Part shown: one piece after another, positions 1-7,295 of the stretch
Layout of the letters: each line of letters begins with the position of its first letter
How positions within the stretch are numbered: the stretch's first letter is position 1
Assembly (NCBI GenBank): GCA_022826905.1
Contig: JAJDUA010000040.1
Span: 1-64,000, forward strand
Length of the DNA stretch: 64,000 bases
Reading direction: 5' to 3'
DNA from: Candidatus Dadabacteria bacterium
Lineage (GTDB): Bacteria > Desulfobacterota_D > UBA1144 > Nemesobacterales > Nemesobacteraceae
Position numbers and translations under genes: made by a program
Notes under the pieces: generated by a model
The model's input: the letters and a program-made list of their open reading frames with translations, nothing else
Database searches by the model: none
What the model was told of the DNA's origin: nothing

Positions 1-474
1 GAGCATGTGGTCAAACTGTCTTCTGCCTATGGTGACCTCAAGTTTCCTCATCCTGGTAAAATCCGAGATGCCCAGGTGTCCCGCTTCCTTGTTCTGACGG
101 AATATGACCTCTTTATCGGGGCCGTTTTCGGCTCTCCAGGCCTTTATACGCCTCTCAAGGGTGCGTCGAACCCCCGGGTCGAGCTTGGGATTGGTGCGCA
201 GAAGCTCATAATACACCGCAGAAGACCTTATTCCGGGAGAACTCCGGAGAATAGGGAGCACCTGAGGCTCCCAGATGCCTTCAAGAGGGTCCCGACGACG
301 TCTGCCTCGGGGGGTTTTCTTCTCTGCGGGGGCTTGGGACCCCTTTTTGATTCGGAAACCTGTTTTTCGGCTGAAGCCCGACTTGGCGGCAGCAACTTCT
401 ACTGAGAGTTTTTCTTCGGTGATGAGTTTCATGAATTTCCTCCTTTGTTCATCGGTTATGTGTTGACCCGGCAT
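1..474 (-). CDS. istA: IS21-family transposase IstA, N-terminal part (runs off the left edge)
   Basis: The minus strand has an open frame of 158 codons from an ATG at 474 to the window edge, with no stop. It begins MPGQHITDEQ, a start often seen in IstA proteins. A helix-turn-helix-like stretch follows (VAAAKSGFSRKTGFRIKKG, about residues 27-45). A basic RGRRRRDP segment comes next, and then the family's WRAENGPDKEVIFRQ and GISDFT motifs at about residues 118-143. IstA is the DDE transposase and works with the IstB ATPase. The catalytic core and istB are outside the window. The start has a reasonable upstream purine stretch. Recognition of the family is confident; completeness of the gene is unknown. 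Confidence 0.85.
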   Translation of the reverse strand, partial: MPGQHITDEQRRKFMKLITEEKLSVEVAAAKSGFSRKTGFRIKKGSQAPAEKKTPRGRRRRDPLEGIWEPQVLPILRSSPGIRSSAVYYELLRTNPKLDPGVRRTLERRIKAWRAENGPDKEVIFRQNKEAGHLGISDFTRMRKLEVTIGRRQFDHML

Positions 475-552
475 TGATACCTCCTGTTCAAAGAAAATGA
501 ACAGGTGGTTTTACCAGATCAGCTATGAACACTGAAAGAAATTCTTTCCCAG

Positions 553-609
553 GGAAGGTGTCTGAAACTCCAGTCGGGCTACGCCCTCCTTCCGTTTCAG
601 ACACCTTCC
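553..609. repeat. Perfect 16-bp inverted repeat upstream of istA
   Basis: GGAAGGTGTCTGAAAC at 553-568 is repeated exactly in inverse at 594-609, giving a strong hairpin. The 25-base spacer itself contains a short GGGC/GCCC inverted repeat. It lies inside the IS end, between the terminus and the istA start. It may act as a transcription block that protects the transposase gene from read-through, or as a transposase-binding site. No T-run follows on either strand, so a simple intrinsic terminator is less likely. Confidence 0.6.
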
Positions 610-659
610 TCAGAGTGTCATCTAGATTGTCGCGCTAGTGCAAAGTTGATTGACGCGCT

Positions 660-878
660 AGACTGATCCCCGATTCCGACCCTAGCCGTGCCGCCAAGAA
701 CATACTGCTCATGCTCGGCGCCGCTTGTATGAGCGGGAATGCCGCCCCCGGGTTCAATTACAAGCTTTCTCATAGAGAAATTAGGGCCCTCATCGAGACC
801 TATCAGCATCTGTCTTGAAACACCGCTTCCCGACTCCAAAACCTCGCTTTCAATATCGTCAACATTTTTCACATGCAT
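660..878 (-). pseudogene. Cupin-domain protein, truncated by the IS21-type element
   Basis: A minus-strand frame starts at ATG 878, preceded by a GGAGGTG ribosome site. It encodes about 72 residues of a small cupin. The run EPGGGIPAHTSGAEHEQYVL at about residues 42-61 is the metal-binding cupin motif 1. Here the first usual His is kept (AH), a second position is Ser, and a His-Glu pair follows. After GIGDQ the frame passes into the IS end and stops at 618, so the second half of the barrel and cupin motif 2 are missing. Small cupins of this type bind a metal and often sense or modify small molecules; the specific role is unknown. Confidence 0.7.
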
Positions 879-1042
879 GCGCTTTCACCTCCGATCAGCA
901 ACGATTTCTAAACCTATTCTACAGCCTTCTCACCATCTATAAACAGTATTTATAAATCAACCGTTAAGACAGCATGTGCCGTTTGTTTAAAGCGGGTGAA
1001 GTCATTCTTAACAAAAAAAAGCTTTAGCCTTGGATAATCTCG

Positions 1043-1162
1043 TCCCGATCGGGAGTATTCTTTCCTGAAATCCCCTTTAATATTTAAAATAACCCTGAAA
1101 GGGATGATTTTATTGCATTTACTTTGTTTAATGATAAAATAAACCCGAAAGGGGTGATTTAT
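1043..1162 (+). promoter_or_regulatory. hipBA promoter with paired 27-bp operator repeats
   Basis: Two near-identical units start at 1086 and 1136, exactly 50 bp apart. Each reads AAAATAA followed by a CCC-GAAA-GGG type palindrome (1093-1103 and 1144-1154) and GATGATT or GGTGATT. Between them lies a plausible sigma-70 promoter: TTGCAT at 1113-1118, a 16-bp spacer, and TAAAAT at 1135-1140. The second unit covers the predicted start of transcription and the hipB ribosome site (GGGGTGA). A perfect palindrome, TCCCGATCGGGA, lies further upstream at 1043-1054. HipB family proteins bind paired operators and repress their own operon, so these are the expected binding sites. Confidence 0.6.
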
Positions 1163-1385
1163 GGAATTACTTATCAACAACATTAGACAACTTGGCGAGA
1201 TCATGCGCAAAGTCAGAAAAGATCAGGGACTAACACAGGAACAGCTTGCGGCCGCCTGCGGAGTCGGAACAAGATTCGTTCGCGAGCTTGAACGGGGAAA
1301 GGAATCATGCCACTTCGGCAAGTCCTTGAAAGTGGTAAGGATGCTGGGCATGGAAATTTCAATTAAAGGGCACAGGAACCTATGA
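1161..1385 (+). CDS. hipB: HipB-type antitoxin, XRE-family helix-turn-helix
   Basis: The 74-residue protein carries a classic XRE helix-turn-helix at about residues 14-50 (LGEIMRKVRKDQGLTQEQLA, then VGTRFVRELERGK). It ends with a short strand region, MEISIKGH. It overlaps the next gene by 4 bp (ATGA), the usual coupling of antitoxin and HipA kinase. In this family the small protein dimerises, binds operator palindromes and holds HipA inactive. The start has a GGGGTGA site just upstream, and that site is part of the second operator repeat, so repression would block both transcription and ribosome access. Length and context fit HipB well. Confidence 0.88.
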   Translation: MELLINNIRQLGEIMRKVRKDQGLTQEQLAAACGVGTRFVRELERGKESCHFGKSLKVVRMLGMEISIKGHRNL

Positions 1386-2653
1386 ACCGGATTCTCGATG
1401 TCTATCTGCATGGAATCTATGCGGGCAGACTCTTCTCGCTCAGTGGTTCTGCCGAGCTGCTGTTCTCCTATGATGCCAAATACCTAGAGGCAGACCATCC
1501 TGCATTGTCCGTATCTCTTCCTCTGGGGGAAGGGACTTATGAAGGAAACGAGGTAAAGGCTTTTTTTTCAGGATTTCTGCCCGATGATATCGTGCGGCAC
1601 AGGCTGGCCAGGTATCTGGGAATTTCCGAAGGGAACGTTTTCGCCCTGCTAGAAGCCGTAGGCGGTGAGTGCGCAGGAGCCGTATCTCTATATTCCCATG
1701 GCGTAAAGCCCTCTGAAGAAAGTGAAGGGACCCTAGAAATCCTTGATGAAAGGAAACTGAGCGAGATTCTGAGGCTCCTTGAACAACGACCGCTGCTTGC
1801 GGACTACGACGGATTACGCATGTCGCTTGCCGGAGCTCAGGACAAAATCGCCGTAAGGGTAAAAGACGGAGAAATCGCCCTTACGAAAGGCTCTGTTCCA
1901 ACAACACATATCCTGAAGCCCGCGATCGGAGATTTAAAAGATACCGTGCAGAATGAACTGTTCTGCATGCGCCTTGCCCAAATGGTCGGAATTGAAGCGC
2001 CGGAAGTTGAAGCGGGATGGTCATCAAATGACGCGCCTTACCTGCTCGTAGAACGCTACGACCGAGTAACGGACAAGGAAGGTCTTACAAAAAGGCTGCA
2101 CCAGGAAGACTTCTGCCAGGCCCTGGGTATCGCCCCGGAAATCAGATATGAACGCGAAGGAGGACCCGGCATATCCCGCTGTATGGATGTGCTGAGAGAA
2201 CAAAGCCTAAGACCTGCCGCGGATCAACTCGATTTTCTGAAAAAAGTGATATTCAACTACCTGATCGCCAACGCGGACGCGCACGCAAAGAACTTCTCAC
2301 TTCTCTACAGGGCAAGAAAACCCGAACTTGCCCCGTCCTACGATCTGCTGAGCACGGCCGTTTATCCGCAACTGTCAATGAAAATGGCTATGAAGATCGG
2401 CAAGAAATACGATCCGGAAAAGATATTTCCAAGCCACTGGCGGCGACTTGTTCCCGATACCGCGGTTGCCAGAAAGAATCTCGAGGAACTGCTTCTTACC
2501 ACCGCCCGAAACTGCCTTGAGAACGCTCCTGCGCTCAGAGACTCTCTCGAAAAGGAAGTGGGAAAGTCCCCGATCTTCGCGGATATATGCTCCGTTATAG
2601 AAAAACGCGCAAAGCTCATTGAAAAGCAGGTCAAAAACAACCCCGACCGTTAA
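1382..2653 (+). CDS. hipA: HipA-type serine/threonine kinase toxin
   Basis: At 423 residues this is close to the usual HipA length of about 440. The N-terminal 100 residues match the HipA N1 domain (VYLHGIYAGRL, then PLGEGTY and FFSGFLPDD). The kinase core has the family signature MSLAGAQDKIAV at about residues 147-158. The catalytic loop NADAHAKNFSLL (about 296-307) holds the catalytic Asp and the metal-binding Asn. A DFG-like position follows in YDLLST. HipA kinases phosphorylate glutamyl-tRNA synthetase or other targets and cause growth arrest and persistence. All key residues are present, so it is probably active. It is the second gene of the hipBA operon. Confidence 0.9.
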   Translation: MNRILDVYLHGIYAGRLFSLSGSAELLFSYDAKYLEADHPALSVSLPLGEGTYEGNEVKAFFSGFLPDDIVRHRLARYLGISEGNVFALLEAVGGECAGAVSLYSHGVKPSEESEGTLEILDERKLSEILRLLEQRPLLADYDGLRMSLAGAQDKIAVRVKDGEIALTKGSVPTTHILKPAIGDLKDTVQNELFCMRLAQMVGIEAPEVEAGWSSNDAPYLLVERYDRVTDKEGLTKRLHQEDFCQALGIAPEIRYEREGGPGISRCMDVLREQSLRPAADQLDFLKKVIFNYLIANADAHAKNFSLLYRARKPELAPSYDLLSTAVYPQLSMKMAMKIGKKYDPEKIFPSHWRRLVPDTAVARKNLEELLLTTARNCLENAPALRDSLEKEVGKSPIFADICSVIEKRAKLIEKQVKNNPDR

Positions 2654-2804
2654 AAAGACATCGCGGCCGAAATTCCACCGGCCTGAATATTGCGCTGTTT
2701 TCACCTGATACGCAACGAATTTCACCATCCCGCATTTCTAAAAAACCCGTTTTTGTGTAGATTGATTAGACCGGACCGCAACGGTTCATCTGTTTGGAGA
2801 ATAA

Positions 2805-2910
<106 letters not shown>

Positions 2911-2919
2911 TTAAAAAAT

Positions 2920-4611
2920 ATGGCTTATAGAGTACTCGCCCGCAAGTGGCGCCCCCAGACTTTCGAAGACCTGATAGGTCAGGAATTCCCCGCCGTTACC
3001 CTAAGAAACTCAATCGAGTCAGGGAAAATAGCCCACGCGCTTCTTTTCGCCGGACCGAGAGGTACGGGAAAGACATCCACGGCGAGAATCGTCGCCAAGG
3101 CCGTAAACTGCGAGACAAAAGACGGGGACAAGTACCCCTGCTCAACCGACCAGTGCTCAATCTGCAAGGGAATATCAGAGGGAAAATCCCTTGACGTGCA
3201 GGAAATCGATGCCGCGTCGCACACGGGCGTGGCCGACGTTCGCGAAATCATAGAGAGCGTTAAATACTCCCCGGCTTCCGCGAGAAAAAAAGTCTACATA
3301 ATCGACGAAGTGCACATGCTCTCCCAGTCGGCCTTTAACGCCCTTCTTAAAATAATGGAGGAGCCCCCGGAGCACGCGATTTTCATACTGGCGACCACGG
3401 AAGCCCACAAGGTTCCCCCGACCATCATGTCCCGCTGCCAGAGATACGACTTCAAGAAAATACCCGTCGAGAAAATAAAGGAATCTCTTGAGAAGATAAC
3501 GAAGGCGGAGGGGATAAAGATCGACACGGAAACCCTCTACCTGATCGCAAGGGAATCTGAGGGAAGCATGAGGGACTCGCTGAGCCTGCTTGACCAGCTG
3601 ACCGTGTCCTTTGAAGACAGAATAAACCACAAGGATGTGATAAACCTGCTAGGCATACCGGATAACGAGTCGCTTAGAAGCATCCTAAGAGCCGTTTTCG
3701 CCAAGGAACCGGCAAAATGCGTGGAGCTCGTGCGAAACGCCGCGTCAAAGGGGATAAGCCCGAGGAGAATGGCTCAGGACATCATCTACATGATGAGGAA
3801 CCTGCTCTACCTCAAGATCTGCGGCAAGGATTTTGTTTCTGACCTCTCCCCTGATGAAAAAGACGAACTTTCAGAACTGGTGAAAAATGAATCCACGGAA
3901 ACCGTGGAGCTCCTTTTTAACGTAATAATCGATGGAGGAGAGAAAATACGCAGTTCCTTTTACCCGGAAATAGTGCTTGAGCTTGCACTTGTAAAAATGA
4001 GCACCGTCGGAAAAGTCGAAAAGATAGACGACATTCTGAAAAGGCTTGAGAAAATCTCGCCTCAGGGTTCCGGCACGGAGAGAACGCCGGGGGCCCCGGG
4101 AGGGCAGAGGAAAACCGCAGGGCGCAGCCCCGAGAAACGGGAAGACAAACCCGAGGAGAAAGAGAGCAAGGATGTTGAAGAAAAAGACACGGGCAAAAAC
4201 GAAAAACCGGTAAAGGAAACGCCTGCATCTGGGGGCGGGGAACAAGTCTCGGGCGGCGGTCCCGAGAAGCAGGAGGTCGTAGACTTTGTGTACGGCAAAG
4301 ACAAGTTCTTAGCAAGAAAGCTTGCCCAGGCACACCTCCTTGAAGTAAACGGAAACCTAGTAAGCATAAAGTTTCTTAAAAACGGCATAAATCATGAAAA
4401 AGAGCTTAAAAAATCAAGCAAATTAAGAGAGATACTAAAGGAAATGCTCGGCGTTGAGAGAGTAAGGCTCGATATCGATACCATAAACGACGAGGGAATT
4501 AACGGGACCAGCAGAGCCTCGAGAAAGCCTGATCCCGCGGAAGACGAAATAGTGAACTACGCAATCCGGCAGTTTGACGCCAGCGTGATAAAAAGAAAAA
4601 ATTTAAGCTAG
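2920..4611 (+). CDS. dnaX: DNA polymerase III subunits gamma/tau
   Basis: This 563-residue protein is the clamp-loader ATPase of the replisome. The Walker A motif GPRGTGKTS lies at about residues 45-53. The zinc-binding cysteine cluster occurs between residues 64 and 82, followed by Walker B (VYIIDEVHML) and the sensor motif MEEPPEHAIFILATTE. A low-complexity Lys/Glu/Gly linker runs from about 385 to 450, ahead of a C-terminal domain that resembles the tau polymerase-binding region. The gene starts only 10 bases past the SRP RNA and has no visible Shine-Dalgarno site, so it may depend on read-through and processing of the RNA transcript. It is followed by ybaB and recR on the same strand. Confidence 0.95.
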   Translation: MAYRVLARKWRPQTFEDLIGQEFPAVTLRNSIESGKIAHALLFAGPRGTGKTSTARIVAKAVNCETKDGDKYPCSTDQCSICKGISEGKSLDVQEIDAASHTGVADVREIIESVKYSPASARKKVYIIDEVHMLSQSAFNALLKIMEEPPEHAIFILATTEAHKVPPTIMSRCQRYDFKKIPVEKIKESLEKITKAEGIKIDTETLYLIARESEGSMRDSLSLLDQLTVSFEDRINHKDVINLLGIPDNESLRSILRAVFAKEPAKCVELVRNAASKGISPRRMAQDIIYMMRNLLYLKICGKDFVSDLSPDEKDELSELVKNESTETVELLFNVIIDGGEKIRSSFYPEIVLELALVKMSTVGKVEKIDDILKRLEKISPQGSGTERTPGAPGGQRKTAGRSPEKREDKPEEKESKDVEEKDTGKNEKPVKETPASGGGEQVSGGGPEKQEVVDFVYGKDKFLARKLAQAHLLEVNGNLVSIKFLKNGINHEKELKKSSKLREILKEMLGVERVRLDIDTINDEGINGTSRASRKPDPAEDEIVNYAIRQFDASVIKRKNLS

Positions 4612-4621
4612 GAGTGAAAAA

Positions 4622-4945
4622 ATGAAATTAGGCGGAAACATGAAAAACATCATGAAGCAGATGGGGAAGATGAAGGAGCAGATGGAGCGCCTTCAGAACG
4701 AAGCCGGGGAAAAAACCGTGGAAGCTTCTTCCGGGGGCGGGATGGTCACGGTTACCGCAAAAGCAAAGGGAGAGATAGTATCAATAGCCATAGAGCCCGA
4801 AATAATAAGCGAAACCGACATTGAGATGCTCCAGGACCTGGTGACCGCCGCCGTAAACGAGGCCCTTTACAAGGGACAGGAACTTATGAAAGACGAGGTC
4901 TCTCGCTTCACCGCCGGCATGGGACTTCCGCCAGGGCTTATCTGA
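4622..4945 (+). CDS. ybaB: Nucleoid-associated protein, YbaB/EbfC family
   Basis: The 107-residue protein has the YbaB pattern. A Met/Gln/Lys-rich helix comes first (MKNIMKQMGKMKEQMERLQN). Then come the GGGMVTVTAKAKGEI strand region and a C-terminal helix ending AGMGLPPG. The family forms DNA-binding dimers that bridge or protect the nucleoid. An AGGAGTG site just upstream supports the start at 4622, with a second possible ATG seven codons on. It lies between dnaX and recR, its usual place, with 10 bp before and 1 bp after, so the three are surely one operon. Confidence 0.95.
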   Translation: MKLGGNMKNIMKQMGKMKEQMERLQNEAGEKTVEASSGGGMVTVTAKAKGEIVSIAIEPEIISETDIEMLQDLVTAAVNEALYKGQELMKDEVSRFTAGMGLPPGLI

Positions 4946-4946
4946 G

Positions 4947-5552
4947 ATGCAAAGAACCGGCCTTCCCGAGCCGATCTCAAGACTAATAGAAGAGCTTTCC
5001 AAGCTTCCAGGAATCGGCGAGAAAAACGCAACACGCCTTGCATTTCACATATTCCGATCATCAGAAGGCTATGCGCGCAATCTATCAAGCGCAATAATCA
5101 GAACTAAATCCGACGTAAGGATGTGCAGCACGTGTTTTAACTTCACGGAAAAGGATCCATGCGCGATCTGCTCGGATCTCTCAAGAGATCCGCAGGTCCT
5201 CTGCGTCGTCGAAGAACCCCTTGACCTGCTGGCGATAGAGAGAAGCGGGGAGTTCCGGGGACAATACCACGTCCTCCACGGGGTAATTTCCCCCCTTGAA
5301 GGCGTGGGCCCGGAAGACCTTCGTATAAAAGAGCTCCTAGCAAGGACGGAACGCGAGGATATAAGAGAAATAATAATCGCGACCGGAACGAATGTTGAAG
5401 GCGAAGCCACCGCGGTTTACCTTTCAAGAACCATAAAACCCCTCGGGATCAGAACCTCGAGAATAGCCTACGGAATACCCGTCGGCGGAGACATAGAGTT
5501 CATAGACGAACTCACGCTCGGCAAGGCGCTTCGGGACAGAAAAGAGATGTAA
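4947..5552 (+). CDS. recR: Recombination mediator RecR
   Basis: At 201 residues the protein is full length for RecR. The helix-hairpin-helix region LSKLPGIGEKNATRLAFHI is at about residues 16-34. The four-cysteine zinc finger CSTCFNFTEKDPCAIC follows at about 56-71. The Toprim domain begins LCVVEEPLDLLAIE at about 82-95, and the C-terminal Walker-B-like GGDIEFIDE is near 185. RecR works with RecF/RecO to load RecA on gapped DNA. It starts one base after the ybaB stop. A convergent cstA gene ends 10 bp past its stop, with no clear terminator between them. Confidence 0.95.
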   Translation: MQRTGLPEPISRLIEELSKLPGIGEKNATRLAFHIFRSSEGYARNLSSAIIRTKSDVRMCSTCFNFTEKDPCAICSDLSRDPQVLCVVEEPLDLLAIERSGEFRGQYHVLHGVISPLEGVGPEDLRIKELLARTEREDIREIIIATGTNVEGEATAVYLSRTIKPLGIRTSRIAYGIPVGGDIEFIDELTLGKALRDRKEM

Positions 5553-5561
5553 CCCAGCGTC

Positions 5562-7217
5562 TCAGCCGTCGCCCGTGGTTTTCCTCGACACGACTGCGGC
5601 CTCAAGAATCAGCCATACGGCAAGAATGAGCATTATCGCCGAGAGGCTGAAAAGAAGCGTGTTATGCAGAAAATACTTAAGGTTGTAAAATATGGAGGCA
5701 GTAGTCATGGCCACCAGGAAAATCATCGGCACTAGCGTGTAGATAAACGGTTTCTTCGATCTTCTTAGATAAAGAGTAATAAGAAGCAGCGTTATTCCGG
5801 CTATCAGCTGGTTTGTAGCACCGAAAAGAGGCCAGAGCAGAAACCCGCCCGAACCCGGCCCCTTGCCAGGGACCTGCGCGAAAAGAGCAAGAGCAAGCGG
5901 AGGCACGATGGCGAAAAACGCCCCGATATACCTGTTTTTAAGAGCCTTGATTCCATATGCCTCCCCGAGTTCGCCTATAACGATCCTCTGTATCCTGGCC
6001 CCGGTATCAAGGGAAGTCGCCGCGAAACTTATCACTATCACGCTTATAAGGGTGGTTCCCAGCACCTCGGGGATATGGATTGAGGTAAGAAAGCTCGAAG
6101 TCCCCATGACGAAATTCGATATGCCGCCACTTGACGCCGATTCCCATGAATGATAGTGCTCAAGCCATTCACTGCGCTCTATCCCGGCCGCGACCGCGAG
6201 AGTCGCTATCATGGCTAGCGTGCCCTCCCCCAGCATGCCACCGTAACCCACGAACCTTGAGTGCGACATCCTGTCAAGCTGCTTTGAGGTGGTTCCGCTT
6301 GCGACAAGACCGTGGAACCCGCTTACCGCCCCGCACGCAACGGTTATGAAAAGAAACGGAAGCACGGGAAGCCCGTCGGCAGCAAAGTTAATGGCCGGGG
6401 CCTGCATCTCGGGATGAGCCACCATTATCCCCGTTATAAGTATCGCGAGACCTACGAAGAGATGGATTCCGTTTATGTAGTCCCTGGGCTGAAGAAGCAC
6501 CCACACGGGAAGAACAGAGGCCACGAAGGAGTAAACCATTAGGATGATTACCCACGTCACCACCTGGCTTCCCATTACCTCGGGGATGGTCAGGGGAAAT
6601 TTGGTGCCCGCCCAGATCATGAAGTAAAGAAGCCCAAGCGCGATTACTGATGGCCAAAGAATGGGAACGTTCTTCCTGTAGAAGAGAAATCCGATAACAA
6701 GCGCCACCAGTATCTGGAAGTTCACCGGAAGCACGCTCGCAGGAAAATTTACGAAAAGAACCGCAATTGCGTAGGCAAAAACGGCTATCACGAAAAAGAC
6801 CAGAAAGCAGACTATGAGAAGAAAAAGAGTTCTTCCCCTCGGGCTTATGAATATTCCGGCGAGGTCCCCGACGGATCTTCCCCTGTTTCTTGCCGAGATA
6901 ACCAGAGCGCCGAAATCATGAACGGCCCCGATGAAAATCGTTCCGAACACAACCCAGATAATTGCCGGAACCCAGCCCCAGAACACGGCTATGGCCGGCC
7001 CTATTATCGGTGCGGCACCCGCTATGGACGCGAAATGATGGCCGAAAAGAACGTGTCTGCCGGCAGGGACGTAATCCACGCCGTCTCGCAACTGGTGAGC
7101 AGGAGTAGGCTCCCCGTCTCTTACTCCGTAGACCTTCTCGGAGATAAACTTCGAGTAATACCTGTACCCGACCAGGTAAAGAGCTATTACGACTATCGCT
7201 ATTACGGCTGCGTTCAT
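5562..7217 (-). CDS. cstA: Carbon starvation protein CstA family peptide/pyruvate transporter
   Basis: This 551-residue multi-pass membrane protein matches the CstA family. It begins with a transmembrane helix and the conserved YYSKFISEKVYG. The signature HHFASIAGAAPIIGPAIAV follows at about residues 60-78, then HDFGALVISARNRGRS near 105. Later it has the CGAVSGFHGLVASGTTSKQL block at about 290-309 and GATNQLIAG near 470. Family members import peptides or pyruvate during carbon limitation. It is shorter than the E. coli protein (about 700 residues) and so belongs to the compact form. GGGAACTT upstream may be the ribosome site. It faces recR and follows the ABC-F gene on the same strand. Confidence 0.92.
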   Translation of the reverse strand: MNAAVIAIVVIALYLVGYRYYSKFISEKVYGVRDGEPTPAHQLRDGVDYVPAGRHVLFGHHFASIAGAAPIIGPAIAVFWGWVPAIIWVVFGTIFIGAVHDFGALVISARNRGRSVGDLAGIFISPRGRTLFLLIVCFLVFFVIAVFAYAIAVLFVNFPASVLPVNFQILVALVIGFLFYRKNVPILWPSVIALGLLYFMIWAGTKFPLTIPEVMGSQVVTWVIILMVYSFVASVLPVWVLLQPRDYINGIHLFVGLAILITGIMVAHPEMQAPAINFAADGLPVLPFLFITVACGAVSGFHGLVASGTTSKQLDRMSHSRFVGYGGMLGEGTLAMIATLAVAAGIERSEWLEHYHSWESASSGGISNFVMGTSSFLTSIHIPEVLGTTLISVIVISFAATSLDTGARIQRIVIGELGEAYGIKALKNRYIGAFFAIVPPLALALFAQVPGKGPGSGGFLLWPLFGATNQLIAGITLLLITLYLRRSKKPFIYTLVPMIFLVAMTTASIFYNLKYFLHNTLLFSLSAIMLILAVWLILEAAVVSRKTTGDG

Positions 7218-7295
7218 CCAAAGTTCCCTTAAATCAGATAATCGCGGGTTTCATCATTATAAAGAAAAATCCGAAGGACTGAAACTTGACCATTC

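Larger units (their letters stand above)
1..660 (-). mobile_element. IS21-family insertion sequence, partial (5' end only)
   Basis: This is the end of an IS21-type element lying upstream of its istA gene; the rest lies beyond the left edge of the window. The outer end is placed near position 660. There the minus strand carries GCGCGTCAATCAACTTTGCA followed by a second, inverted copy of the GCGC block. Repeated motifs of this kind are typical of IS21 ends. The cupin gene to the right loses its reading frame at the same point, which supports the boundary. The exact terminal base and any target duplication cannot be fixed because the other end is not visible. Confidence 0.72.

Noticed and set aside
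7-405. Plus-strand open frame of 132 codons at the left edge
   Set aside because: It lies antisense to the recognisable IstA N-terminus and has no family features.
553-609. Hairpin read as an intrinsic terminator
   Set aside because: No T-run follows on either strand, and the hairpin lies within the IS end upstream of istA.
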